The notes: generated from the letters alone by a model not told the origin. Shown: positions 11,421 through 22,960, counted from the stretch's first letter. The stretch is 64,000 nucleotides of DNA from Neostapfia colusana (GCA_030760725.1 JASWHV010000016.1:46697227-46761226), one strand, 5' to 3'. Numbers and translations are program-made.

Positions 11421-12915
11421 TCAGAGCTCACAAAAGCGTTTTTCATCAAGTGGCTTGGTAAAGATATCGACTAGTTGTTTTTCAGTGTTGACATGGGAAA
11501 TGGCTATGTCTCCTTTAATTGAGTGATCTCTCAAAAAATGATGCCGGATATCTATGTTTTTGGTTCTAGAGTGCTCAACAGGGTTATGGGCAATTTTAAT
11601 TGCACTCTCATTGTCACAAAGGAGTGGAATATGACTCATATTGTAACCGTAATCCCTTAGAGTTTGTCGCATCCAAATGAGTTGTGCACAGCAACTCCCA
11701 GCTGCAACATACTCCGCTGCAGCCGTGGATAAGGCAATTGAATTTTGTTTCTTGGAGGACCAAGAAACTAAGGATCTACCTAGGAATTGGCAAGTACCGG
11801 AAGTACTATTTCTATCTACCTTGCATCCGGCATAATCTGCATTGGAGTATCCAATGAGATTTAATTTTGAACCTTTGGGATACCAAAGGCGTAGGTTGGG
11901 TGTATGAACTAAATATCTCAAGATCCTTTTAACGGCTGTCAAATGACATTCCTTAGGATTGGCTTGAAACCTTGCACACAAACATACACTCAACATGATA
12001 TCAGGCCTAGATGCACATAAATAAAGTAAGGAGCCAATCATGGAACAATATACCTTTTGATCCACATTTGGTCCGTCTTCATTGAGATCCAAGTGTCCAT
12101 TTGTCGCCATGGGAGTCTTTATGGGCTTTGCTTTATCCATTCCAAACTTCTTGACAATGTCTTGAGTGTACTTTGTTTGGCTTATGAACGTACCGTCCTT
12201 TTGATGCTTCACTTGGAATCCCAAAAAGTACCTCAACTCTCTCATCATCAACATCTCGAATCTATCTGTCATAATCTTAAGTTCTTGACAAAAGGATTTG
12301 TTAGTTGAATCAAATATAATATCGTCAACATAGATTTGGCAAATGAAGAGATCATCATGAAAGTGTTTAGCAAAACAAAGTGTAATCATCTTTTCCAATC
12401 TCGAAGTCATTTTCAATCAAAAAATCTCTAAGGCACTCATACCAAGCTCTAGGAGCTTGTTTGAGGCCATAGAGAGCCTTACGCAGTTTGAACACATAGT
12501 TGGGGTACTCTTGATCTTCAAAACTGGGTGGTTGCTCCACGTAGATCTCCTCCTTGATCGGGCCGTTGAGAAAGGCGCTTTTCACGTCCATTTGATAAAG
12601 CTTGAAATCATGGTGAGTAGCATATGCAAGTAATATACGAATCACTTCAAGCCTAGCTACGGGAGCAAAAGTCTCGTCGAAATCCAAACCTTCGACTTCT
12701 GAGTACCCTTTTGCCACAAGTCGTGCCTTGTTCCTTGTTACCACTCCATGTTCGTCTTGCTTGTTGAGGAAGACCCATTTAGTGCCGACGACGTTGGACT
12801 TGGGTCTTTCAATAAGCTCCCACACTTCGTTCCTTTTGAAGTTGTTCAATTCTTCTTGCATCGCCATCACCCAATCCGGATCTATTAATGCATCCTCAAC
12901 TCTGTATGGTTCCAA
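11421..12915 (-). pseudogene. Copia I reverse transcriptase and RNase H, frameshifted
   Basis: Two overlapping frames: 12915-12367 holds the N-terminal RT (GTKWVFLNK, KARLVAKGY, FAPVARLEVIR, MDVKSAFLNG, YGLKQAPRAWY). 12416-11421 holds the catalytic YVDDIIF, SRPDIMLSVCLCARF and RNase H through DIFTKPLDEKRFCEL. The shift lies near 12370-12410, just before YVDD, so no complete enzyme is made. Order and motifs are typical of Ty1-copia pol. The domain boundary matches copia H, but the two differ clearly in sequence, so they are separate families or old relatives. Confidence 0.88.
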
Positions 12916-13346
12916 AGAAGATACGAAAGAATAGTGTTCACAAAAATTAGCTATGCGAGATTAGGTTATTACTCCTTTTTGGATGTCATCGAATATGTTA
13001 TCGACGGGGTGATCTCTTTGGATGCTTTGGTGTACTCTTGGATGTGGCACTTGTGGTCTTGAATCTTCATTATTATCTTATTCTCCCCCTAGATAGTTGC
13101 CCTCATTGATGTTTTGATCTTCTTGATTTTCTTGAGGTTGATCTTCTATTGAAGCTCCCCCTTGATCATTTACCTCCATCTGTATTTCATTTTCTTTATT
13201 CGCATTTGAAGGTGGCACTTGTGGTCAAACATCGCCCAATGCAATTCTTCTCAATGCTTGACATGGAGCTTCTTCTTTATCTAGCACACATTGATCAACT
13301 TGCTCTTCTTGAGAGCCGTTAGTTTCATCAAACACTACGTCACGTG
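12916..13346 (-). other. Copia I linker between integrase and RT
   Basis: This stretch would code the low-complexity, acidic linker usual between integrase and RT in copia pol. It is broken by stops and the frame is not continuous. No separate gene is seen. Confidence 0.6.
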
Positions 13347-14564
13347 CTACTTCAACAAGTCCGGAGGTTTTGTTGAAGACACGATAAGCGTAGAGTTCGA
13401 ATCATAGCCAAGTAAGAAACCTTCATCGGACTTTGAAGCCCTTGGCTTCTTGTTTAAAATATAACATTTTGAACCAAAAACTCGAAAATATGAAATATTC
13501 GGCTTGTTACCCATGAGTAGTTCATATGAAGTTTTCTTGAGCAACCGATGAAGATATAGTCGGTTTATGGCGTGACAAGCGGTGTTAACTGCTTCAGCCC
13601 AAAACCTGTCCGAAGTCTTGTATTCATCGAGCATTGTCCTCGTCATCTCAATGAGAGTTCTGTTCTTCCTTTCGGCTACTCCGTTTTGTTGAGGAGTATA
13701 TGGTACTGAAAATTCGTGCTTTATCCCTTCTTCGTCTAGATACTCCTCAACTTGGGTGTTCTTGAATTCTATCCCATTGTCACTTCGTATGTTCTTGATC
13801 TTCAATGAGAATTCATTTTGGGCACGTTTGATGAACTTCTTGAGGGTTTCTTAAGTTTTTGTCTTATCACGCAAAAAGAAAACCCACGTGAAGCGTGAAA
13901 AATCATCAGCAATGACTAGATCGTATTTATTACCGCCGATGCTTATGTAAGCAATTGGACCGAATAGATCCATGTCGAGGAGCTCAAGTGGTCTTGTTGT
14001 AGTCATGACATTCTTCGCGAGATGGGGTGCTCCTACTTGCTTCCCTGCTTGGTACGCTCTACAAGGCCTGTCTGTCTCAAAAACAACATCCTTTAAACCT
14101 CGGATGTGATCGCCTTTAAGGATTTTTTGAAGATTCCTCATACCAACATGTGCTAGACGTCTATGCCACAGCCAACCCATGTTGGTCTTTGCAATCAAGC
14201 ATGTGTCAAGTTTGGCTTTTTCTTTGTTGAAGTCAACTAGATAAAGTTTTCCCTTTAACACACCCTTGAATGCAATTGAGTTATCACTCCTTCTAGAGAC
14301 AGTCACACCCTCATTAGTGAATAGACAATTATAACCCTTGTCACATAATTGAGATATGGACAAAAGGTTATAATCCAAGGAGTCAACGTGTAAAACATGA
14401 GAGAGAGTATGTTGTGATGAAATTGCAATTTTACCGGTACCAAGCACTCCTCCTTGACTATTATTACCAAAGTAAATGCCTTTGCTTAGATCTTCATTTT
14501 CTTCATATACCACGAACATTCTTCTTTCTCCGGTCATGTGATTGGTGCATCCACTATCTAGCAT
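13347..14564 (-). pseudogene. Copia I protease and integrase, with stops
   Basis: On the minus strand, protease starts with MLDSGCTNHMTG (catalytic DSG). It is followed by the pre-integrase zinc region, where WHRRLAHVGMRNL supplies the histidines and CRAYQAGKQ the cysteines. The second Cys of the usual C-x2-C appears to be Tyr. The integrase core has D in LLDMDLFGP, D in IRSDNGIEF and E in NGVAERKNR. A TAA near 13851 interrupts the core between the first and second catalytic Asp. A frameshift near 13390 replaces the end. The frame is shared with gag upstream, as in copia elements with a single gag-pol ORF. Confidence 0.85.
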
Positions 14565-14789
14565 CCATTTTGCTCCACCGGATGGAATAAGTCTGCAAAA
14601 GACAAATTATGCATTGGTTTTAGGTACCCAAGCTTGCTTGGGTCCTTTGAGATTAGTCACAAGTGATTTGGGCACCCACACATGAGACTTGGTGTTCCCA
14701 TGGCGTGACCCAACATATTTAGCATAAACTCTTCCAAGATTACTTTTTATAAGTACATATGAGGCATCAAAAGTTCTAAATAGAAGTTG

Positions 14790-16811
14790 TTATTCATATG
14801 TGTTCACAGTGTTAAATTTATCAACATTATTAAGTTTTCTAACTTGAGAAGAGTTTCCCTTGACAAAGGCAATGCAACCCTTGTTATTATTGTGGTTTCT
14901 AGCGTTTTGCTTTTCACCATAAGAATATCCAATGCCATATTTGACATTAGGAGGTCTTGTGACCGAGTATGCACTGCGTGCATACTTGATCTTCTCCTTG
15001 TCAAATATGCCACTTTGAGAAGATTGCTTGTCCTTTGTCGTGTTTGGCTTTTTCTTCAAGTTAGTGTCACTTTTGGCACAAGCACAAGTTATACTAGTTT
15101 CAGGTTTTATATGTTGAGAAGGTGAGCTTGAAGTGGATGAAGAACCACTTTGCTTGAGTGACTCAGCTTGTACCTCAAGGATCTTGTTAACTTTGGTTAA
15201 GTTAGCAAGTTCATCCTTGATGGTGGCGTTTGAGTCTTTTAACTTCAAGCAAGCTTCCTTGGTTGAAGCTAACTCAAGTTCTAGTGATTTACTTCGCTCC
15301 TTTTCAAGTTCAAGAAGCTTTTCAATCTCAAGATATTCCTCCTTTTGGGAGATGATCATATCTTCCTGACGACTGACTAACTTCTCCATATCAACAAGCT
15401 TATCAAATAGAAATTTCATCTTAGCAGCTGTCTTTTTGTCTAAACCCCTAAGCATATATTCATTTTCATCACTGCTATCATCCTCACTAGAATTATCACT
15501 ATCACTAGTAAAAGAATGCGAGAAGGAAGATTTAGTTGTTACCTTTCTTTTACCTTCCTTTGCCATTAGACAAGTGTTGTCGGCGTCCTTCCATGCGCCC
15601 ATGGTTGGGAAGAGAGTGGATTTCTTGGTAGTCTTCTTTATGGCTATGGTGGCCATCTCCTCTTCTTATTCGGATGAGGATTCATCATTGGAGTCCCACT
15701 CCTTCCCTAGATGCGCTTGGCCATATTGCTTCTTCTTCTTGAACATTTTCTTTGGTTGAGGCTTGATGTCTTTAGTCTTCCTCTTATTTTCTTCATATGG
15801 ACAATCTACTATGAAGTGCTCATATTCTCCGTAGTTGTAGCACGCCCGTCTCATCTTGGGTCTTTGTTTGTCCCTTTGTCTTCCTTCGTTTGAGCTGCTA
15901 CCCTTTCTCCTTCTCATCATTTTCTTGAACTTCTTCATGAACATGTTCATGTCTTCTTCATTGATATCACTACTTTCATCATCACTTTTGTCTTCTCCAT
16001 GAGCTTCTCGAGCTTCTTTTGGTACGGGTTTACAAGTTGGCTTCAAAGCAACTCCTTTCTTCTTTACCGAGGTGAGATCAGCAATTTCCTTGACATGCTT
16101 AGCTTGCTTCTCCATCATTTCAATGTTGATGATCTTGCCAAGAAGTTTGTCTGGGGTCATTTTTCGATACCCGGGGCTTTCTATAATCATAGAGCAAAGA
16201 ATCACATTGCGAGGCATGAATGCTCTAAGAATCAACTTCACGACCCCATGATCATTCCACTTTTTGCTGCCATAAGCTCGGACTTTGTTTATAAGATTCT
16301 TCAGTCGATTGTACATATCTTATGACGATTCATCTTCTTCTATCACGAATCTTCCCAATTCACATTCAATCATTTCTATCTTGGCTTCGAGTCCATCCAC
16401 CTTGGTGAACTCGTCTCGGCTCAGTGATGACGTGATCACAGCTGCAGCTTGAGCATTCCGATGAACGGCTTGTTCTTGGCTTGGAGTCAGCTCTTCATCA
16501 TCATCCGAGATATCTATCCCTGTACACACTATATGCCACAAACTTGGGTTAAGAGATATAAGGTGCATTTTCATGTTTTGTCTCCACATTGAATAGTCAT
16601 TGCCATCAAAGTAAGGTGCTTTCCCTAGAGGAATTGATAAGTAATGACTATTATTAGAATTCAAACTAGTCAAAAGGATATCGGGAGTAGTCTGTGTGAC
16701 TACCCCCTTTCTTCTTCTTTTCATCATCGATCTTCTTCTTCCCTTTTGGGGAGAGTGCCTTCTTCCGTAGAAGAGCCTAGAGTTGGAGCACCTCCTCATC
16801 ATCGTCCTCAC
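14790..16811 (-). pseudogene. Copia I gag with coiled-coil extension, two internal stops
   Basis: One frame on the minus strand interrupted by TAA at 16317-16319 and at 15666-15668. The first part has the copia gag signature YFDGNDYSMWRQNMKMHL. The middle part has a degenerate zinc knuckle CYNYGEYEHFIVDC, where the second Cys has become Tyr, and Lys-rich flanks. The last part (15656-14790) is acidic and Ser-rich, then strongly heptad-like (LEIEKLLELEKERSKSLELEL), predicting a coiled coil. Such a gag extension is known for SIRE-type elements. 14565-14789 continues in the same frame with further stops before protease. Confidence 0.85.
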
Positions 16812-16944
16812 TGTCTTGAATGGCGTCGAGTAGCTTCTTTAGCTTTTGAGTCCTTTCATCATAACCCTTTTCATCGTCAATCTTCTTGTGTACATCCTTG
16901 ATGTCCGACATCGTCTCTTCGAGCGGTGAGTCTCTTTTGAAGAG

Positions 16945-16962
16945 TTTGGCTCTAATACCAAT
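16945..16962 (-). promoter_or_regulatory. Primer binding site of copia I
   Basis: The minus strand reads ATTGGTATTAGAGCCAAA directly after the LTR end. It matches the 3' end of initiator Met-tRNA with one mismatch (TTAG for TCAG). Confidence 0.8.
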
Positions 16963-18287
16963 TGAATGTAGCCTAGAGGGGGGGTGAATAGGCTTTTCGA
17001 TTCTTTGTTAATCCCTGAAACACTTAATAGATTTATCAAATACAGGGAATTGGACTAGTCCGTAAGAGTGCGGACTAGTCCGTTGTCTACTCAGAGACAA
17101 ATCGGACTAGTCCGGTACTGTGCGGACTAGTCCGGTATGCGTGGACTAGAAAGATCAAGGTTGATCAGTATTTTCACTTCTAGTACCCTATGCAGCAGAA
17201 ATTAATTGGGAACTTAGATGTATTACAACAGTGAAACAATGAATGACAGAGATCAACTTTAGTTTCAATGTTTCAACGTGAATTACACAAGATTAAGTAA
17301 ACCTTAGAATATGATGAACAATAAAACACAAGAGCAAGAGACAAGATTTTATCCCGAGGTTCGATTCCACGAAGGAAATCTACGTCCCCGTTGAGGAGTC
17401 CACGAAGTACCGGATCTTCACCAACCCTACCCTCATCGAATCGCCACGGAGGCCAATTCTCTTCCACTAATCACAAAGAGCAAATAAATCGTTCAAGGGG
17501 CCTTCTCACAAGTTGAGGGCTCCCCAAGAATTACAATGAATGAATACCATCAAGCACACTCAAAAGATGTACAATAAATGAACAAGAGTGTCCGAGAGAT
17601 CAAACCCAAGAGCTCAAGATGTGTAGAACAAGTCTCTCCTTTGATCAATTGCTAATCCTCAAAGATTTTGTCCTTTTTGTGTTAGAATGTGTGGAGAGGT
17701 GAATTTTGGGCTCTTGGAAGGTGTGACGGCGCAGGGGGTCGAGAGATATGGTAGTATGGCCATACACCTCTATTTATACTAGGGTTTCCAAAGGTTACGG
17801 TTAGGGTTTGCGATGTCCGGACTAGTCCGTGGTGGACTCCGGACTAGTCTGATGTGCGGCGTATGGAAAACCCTAAGTGTTGTGAGATACCGAACTAGTC
17901 CGTAAGAGTGCGGACTAGTCCATTGTCTACTCAGAGACAAATCGGACTAGTCCGGTCCATATCAGACTAGTCCGTTTTCTAGTCAGAGAGAAATCAGACT
18001 ATTCCAGTTGATATCGGACTAGTCCGCACATGCTGATTTTTGTGCAGTTAGTGTGATTTATTTCACTTGAGCTCTTGGGGTGTGTTTCTCAAACACCCTC
18101 CATACTAAGTAATCTAATCTTTTCAGCTCCTGAGTTTTTATCATTTTAGATCCTCATTCTCTTTTCTTTTTGCGCTTTCTTTCTTATTTCTTTAAAAACC
18201 TGCGCTCATCTCAACGATTTTGTTAGGGTCTCATTTGTTTGTCATAAATCAACCAAAACCCACAAGGGAAGCCTAGATGCACTTTCA
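16963..18287 (-). repeat. 5' LTR of copia I (1325 bp)
   Basis: Minus strand: starts TGAAAGTGCATCTAGGC at 18287 and ends ...GGCTACATTCA at 16963. The start is a common beginning for grass copia LTRs, and the segment TTCACCCCCCCTCTAGG is the usual LTR end. It carries many copies of the palindrome CGGACTAGTCCG (see the repeat entry). Confidence 0.85.
17048..18030. repeat. Palindrome cluster CGGACTAGTCCG in the copia I LTR
   Basis: About a dozen exact or near copies of the 12-bp palindrome CGGACTAGTCCG. They lie in two groups (17048-17150 and 17815-18030), partly in a duplicated block with the spacer GTAAGAGTGCGG. A third group is at 11020-11140 in the 3' region of the same element. Role unknown. 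Confidence 0.75.
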
Positions 18288-19335
18288 ATATATACTTGAG
18301 TCTTTTGTGATCCGTATAGATCTCACATCGGTGACCAACGATGTAATGCCTCCAAATCTTCAAGGCATGTAACACGGCTGCAAGTTCCAGGTCATGTGTG
18401 GGGTAATTCAGCTCATGTTTCTTTAATTGTCTCGATGCATAGGCTACCACTTGTCCTCCTTGCATGAGCACACATCCAAGCCCTTGTCTTGATGTGTCAC
18501 AATATATATTGAAACTATTGCTCACGTCAGGCAATACCAAAACCGGTGCTGTTGTTAATCTCTTCTTTAGCTCTTCAAAGCTGTCTTGACATGCTTGTGT
18601 CCACTGAAATGCTTTCCCTTTCATGAGCAATTCAGTCATAGGCTTCGCTATTTTGGAGAAATCCTTGCTGAACCGGTGGCAGTATCCAGCCATCCCAAGG
18701 AAACTTCGAATATCCCTCACATTCTGTGTTGGTTCCACTTCAAAACATCTCTCACTTTTCCGGGATCAAGCAATACTCCTCCCTCGTAGATTATGTGGCC
18801 TAGGAACGATATATCCTTTAGCCAAAATTGACACTTGCTGAACTTAGCATACAATTGATGCTCTTGCAGTTTCTGCAATGTCAATCTCAAATGTTCTTCA
18901 TGTTCTTCCTCGCTTTTTGAATACACCATGATATCGTCGATGAAAACCACGACGAACTTGTCCAACTACTCCATGAAGACCTTATTCATGAGGTACATAA
19001 AGTATGCGGGTGCATTCGTCAACCCAGATGACATAACGGTATATTCATAAGAACCATACCGGTTCGAAATGCAGTCTTGGGTATGTCGGAGGGCTTAATA
19101 TCCAGCTGGAAATATCCCGACCGAAGATCAATTTTGGAGAAAATTCGGGCACCTTTTATTTGATCGAATAGGTCCTCTATTCGGGGCAGCGGGTATTCAT
19201 TCTTGATCGTCACCTCTTGAGAGATCTATAGTCCACACACATCCTTTGGGTCCCATCTTTCTTGTCTATGAAGAGCACGGGGGCTCCCCACGGTGACGAG
19301 CTTGGGCGTATAAAACCCTTATCAGCACACCACTC
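18288..19335 (-). pseudogene. Element C' RT and RNase H fragment
   Basis: Minus strand: begins within RT at GFIRPSSSPWGAPVLF, continues through VDYRS, KIDLRSGYFQL, the catalytic FIDDIMVYS, LGHIIYEGG, FLGMAGYCHRF, then RNase H with YCDTSRQGLGCVLMQ and HDLELAAVLHALKIWRHY, up to YTDHKRLKYI at the copia I joint. Frameshifts occur near 19030-19060, 18717-18738 and 19215. A TAG near 18968 replaces a codon in FME-LDKF. Sequence is closest to the pol of element B here. Non-functional. Confidence 0.85.
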
Positions 19336-19396
19336 TTATTCAAGATACTACGATCTAAGCGTTATTATTACAACTTTATTCAATGGAGACCTAAAC

Positions 19397-20341
19397 TTAA
19401 TCGTGAGAATCGGTGCTGTTCTCGCCGAGTGATGGGGGTGGTCCATACATGGGCACACGCCATGGTGAGTCGGCAGTCCATATTTGTTTCCGCATTGGCA
19501 CGAGCCTCCTCTTGTTTCTCCAGCAAATATAGCTTGCGGACGTAGCGGATCTTTTCTTGTGCCCTTGCGTAGCGGTTAACCAACTCCACGATCATTCTCT
19601 GATACTTGTCCACAGCTTGTGGGTTGGAAAGAGATCCTCCATGGGGTCCAATGATCTCACTTATACCACTCCTTCGATACGGGTGCAGCTCAAAGGTAGT
19701 GTTCTCAAGCTGCTCACGGAAACTGTAGCACAGTCCGGTGAGTGCATCCCATGCAATATCATCAATAGATTCTGCCCTTGTAGCTCTCCATGTGGGTGCG
19801 AAGTACCGGGTGAAAACCCTACAGGTAGGATGGTTACTTCAGCCTTCCACTCTTCATGTCCGAGACGAGGGACTTTCTTGAGGAGATACTCCGGGTATAA
19901 GCTGCAGCAATCAAGGAACTCTCTAAGCTCCCTGGATATGTGTCCTCCCTCCATCCCGTCAGACTGAAACTCTTGAACTGAATGGATGGCCCTTTCATCA
20001 CCTTCATTCTCGGCCTCAGCAGGGGGTGGCTCCTCTTCGGATTCATTTCATTCCGACATGGCTTCATAAGGCTCCGCTGGATGTAAACCCGCATGAAATT
20101 CCTACTAAGGTGCGTACCAATGCTGTTCTTCTTATGGATCGTCTTCCATGTCGTCTTTGATTGGTTCGACCTATTCCGGATCCTCTTCCTCATGCATAGA
20201 GCTACTGACTTCATCTTCATCATGAGGTTCTATCTTCACCTCCTCCCAATATGGTCCATCCGACACCTCAATGGGGTTAAGTGCACTCCCAAGTGGTGGT
20301 GGACGAGTTCTCATTTGTGTTGTGCTTCTAGTGACTGGCAT
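19397..20341 (-). pseudogene. Element C' accessory ORF between primer site and gag, decayed
   Basis: Minus strand from ATG at 20341 to TAA at 19397-19399. The beginning reads MPVTRSTTQMRTRPPPLGSA, then an acidic stretch. In-frame stops follow early, and a frame change occurs near 19790. The C-terminal part in the shifted frame is Arg/Glu-rich and probably coiled-coil (QEKIRYVRKLYLLEKQEEA). Position, size (about 314 codons) and layout (basic N terminus, acidic middle, C-terminal coil) match the accessory ORF of element A, though sequence similarity is weak. Function unknown. Element C carries an internally deleted remnant of the same ORF. Confidence 0.65.
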
Positions 20342-20596
20342 CTATAAATAAGACATGAGAGACTTTAGAGAAGAAGGAAATAACTCCAAAACTTCAGCAT
20401 CTATGAAGCGAGAAAACAAGAGGTATGGCTGTCCAAAAGAAAAGAAGAAAGAGAGGCTGAAAATAGCACTTTACTGTGGCTTAATTGACAAGTAAAGTGC
20501 AGCAGCTAGCAATTTTCGAAAATAGCAGTTTAGAGGGGTGTTACTAGGTGTTTTAGAGTGTCTATTCTACCTAGGCTTGCATCCTACAGTCAACGT

Positions 20597-20610
20597 GGCT
20601 CTGATGCCAA
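20597..20610 (-). promoter_or_regulatory. Primer binding site of C'
   Basis: Minus strand TGGCATCAGAGCCA, three bases inside the LTR end at 20614. It matches initiator Met-tRNA with one change. 20342-20596 is leader with no ORF seen. Confidence 0.8.
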
Positions 20611-20613
20611 TTT

Positions 20614-22152
20614 GTGACACCCGGTTCCAAAAATGAACCAAGTGAATGCATATGTGTGCCCAAGATGTTCATCACACATACACATGTATTCCACAAACTG
20701 AAATTCAGAATATAACCACGTACGAATAGTGTTTAAGTACTTTATTACAATGACTCAATGTCTCACTCCTGAATATCCAACTTATTTAGCAGCGGAAGAC
20801 TCTAAACAACAGCGAAATATGGCTAAGACAGCAGGTTCCAACTTCAACTCTACAGGCTTGTTGATGGTAGTGCGCACGCCTAGTACTTCACCTGTTCCTC
20901 GAAGTATTCTTCTCCTGTAGCTGATGTATATGTTGGAATGCAAGGGTGAGTACATGTCCTACTCGGCAAGTGCAGGAAAAGTGTGACATGTAGCTTACAA
21001 CAAGGTAGGCAATAAAAAGGTTCATTGCAGCAAGCAAATTTTATTTCATAAACATGTTAAAAACAACAACTATCTCTAGGTGAGTTTAATCCCATCATAA
21101 CCAAGTATTTCATCAACATTCCTTCATCACAATTCACCATTTGTAAAGTCTCAACCAGCCATTAATCTTTCTCAAGTTCACCTCATACTCATAAATATTC
21201 ATAACCATCTCATATTCATATAAACAAAACCAAACTCATTGTCATGACCCAAAACAGTCCCAAAACCAATCCCAATGTACATACCCGAATAAACATCCTA
21301 AGTTTTGCCTCTAATCATGGAAGTTGGCCAGGTGGTTGTGACTGGAAGCACGGCTACAATGATAGTTTTACACTCTGCAGAGGTGGCACCACTTTACCCA
21401 CAAGTTCGTGATTTCGTCACCCGTCGGCGACTAGAAAGAACCTCCATTATACCAGTACACAACCGTCAGTGTATGGCCAAGAGATCATAAAATAGCCTTT
21501 ACAAAGGGGCTACTAGGATGTACGGACCCACTGAGGTTTCACTAGCAGGCTCGAATCTCCATTCTCCCACCCACGGGCCCCCTCTTGTCCCATGTAGTTA
21601 CCAGGGCAGTCCTTCTCGACGCCCATTCCCCGCACCATCCAACAGTCTATAACAAGCTAGTAATACACCTAATTAGTCAGCGAAGCCGCACCAATATTTG
21701 GCCTTGTGGTGGCACTGTTTTCCTGGCATGTGCTCGCATAAACTGGTCCTTAGATCTACGGCAAGTAAACCACCATCTCATTCAGCAACATCCACGAACC
21801 AAGCTTGCCTAGATCTCCATATTCCATGCTCATCAACATCATCAAATTCTTATCATCTTTAATATCATGAGTGCAGTAGCTAACAAGTTTTATTACAGCT
21901 TCCCGTATCCCGTAAATTAAGCGAAGCAAAAAGGAAAAATGACCATACCCGACTCATCAACTTTCCCGGCGACAAGGATGGTTAAAAAAACCGGTAAACT
22001 CCTATAAAAAGGGTGTCCCAACAAGTTGACACAAGCATACGAGTTTTCACAAGCAAAATAGTTTCAAAAACATGGGATCAATATGGTCAAGGGGCACCTG
22101 CCTTGCTCTCATGGTTCGTGTTTCTCGAGCGTCTCGAAGTCTTGGTGCTGTA
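20614..22152 (-). repeat. 5' LTR of C', partial
   Basis: Minus strand; terminus TGTGACACCCGG at 20614, matching the right end of the C-type LTR (28687). It runs to the insertion of element C at 22153. The rest of this LTR should lie beyond the far end of C, outside the window. Confidence 0.85.
20880..22152 (-). other. LTR mini-ORF, C' copy
   Basis: Minus strand. Exon a is partly present (22152-22102), ends before the donor AAG|GCAGGT and contains one TGA. Exon b (20914-20880) follows GCTACAG and encodes GEEYFEEQVKY before TAG. Same phase and donor type as in C, B, A and G. The stop in exon a suggests this copy is decayed. Confidence 0.4.
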
Positions 22153-22328
22153 TGTAACACCCTCATATTCATCTCCATGCATTACATACATTTATCATAT
22201 AGATAAACATTATAAAAGAAGTAGACATGGAGAAAAGAACCGTATAAATGGAGAAAGAATCATAAAAATGATGGGGAATGGGAAAAATGATAGCTGAAAT
22301 GAGCCAATTCCAATTTGTCGAAGTACGC

Positions 22329-22960
22329 TGTCGACACGTCCCCCGGCCCGCTGGACGCGTGGCGCCTTTGAAGCTCATCCCTGCGGAAGGGGTGAGGTCC
22401 GGCCGAAGGACACGTGGCGCCTTCGGAGCTCATCCCTGCGGAAAGGATAAGGTCCGGTGTCGCAGGACACGTGGCGCCTTCGGAGCTCACCCCTGCGGAA
22501 GGGGTGAGGTCCGGCCTCGCGGGACACGTGGCGCCTTCGGAGCTCACCCCTGCGGAAGAGGTGAGGTCCGGCCTCGCAGGACATGTGGCGCCTTCGGAGC
22601 TCACCCTTGCGGAAGGGGTGAGGTCCGGCTGCAGGACACGTGTCGCTCTCGGAGTTCGCCTCTGAGGAGAAGGGAGGTCTGGCCCCGCAGGACACGTGTC
22701 GCTCTCGGAGCTCACCTCAGAGGAGAAGGGAGGTCCGGCTGCTGGATACATGTCTCCCTCGGAGCTCGCCTCTGAAGAGGAGGGAGGCCTGGCCCGCTGG
22801 ACATGTGGCGCCCTCGGAGCTCGCCTCTGAGAAGAGGGGAGGCCTGACCCCGCAGGACACGTGGCGCCCTGGGAGCTCACCTCTGAGGAGAGGGGAGGCC
22901 TGGCCCCGCTGGACGCGTGGTGCCCTCGGAGCTCGCCCCTGCAGAGCGGGCGAGGCCCTT
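22329..22960 (+). repeat. CACGTG minisatellite in the C 5' LTR
   Basis: About 11 tandem units of 53-57 bp (CACGTG-like boxes at 22411, 22468, 22525, 22582, 22637, 22693, 22749, 22802, 22858 and 22914). The unit reads roughly ACACGTGGCGCC, then CGGAGCTC, then a CCCCTGCGGAAGGGG hairpin, then TGAGGTCCGG. Because 57 is a multiple of three, several frames stay open; these are treated as artefacts. Confidence 0.9.

Larger units (their letters stand above)
10610..18287 (-). mobile_element. Copia I: SIRE-like Ty1-copia element, minus strand
   Basis: Reads on the minus strand as 5' LTR (18287-16963), primer site, gag, protease, integrase, RT, RNase H, then a 3' non-coding region cut by LTR A'' at 10610. 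Its own 3' LTR should lie left of the window. The right end abuts the RNase H coding region of C'. The presumed duplication on the plus strand is ATATA (18288-18292). At least six in-frame stops and three frameshifts show that the copy is inactive. Confidence 0.85.
18288..22152 (-). mobile_element. Element C': Tekay-like element, minus strand, internally deleted
   Basis: Minus-strand order: partial 5' LTR (22152-20614), primer site, accessory ORF (20341-19397), then directly RT and the start of RNase H down to 18288, where copia I interrupts. Gag and protease are missing. The LTR is interrupted at 22152/22153 by element C. CTGTA (22148-22152) is the expected duplication of that insertion. Confidence 0.85.

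Noticed and set aside
19397..20341. H3-like tail in the C' accessory ORF
   Set aside because: The start has scattered T/R matches but no TARKS segment, so the resemblance is not above what a basic N terminus gives.
22329..22960. CRISPR-like regular repeats
   Set aside because: Units are 53-57 bp with diverged, non-unique spacers. They lie inside a plant LTR with a TATA box, and no cas genes are present.
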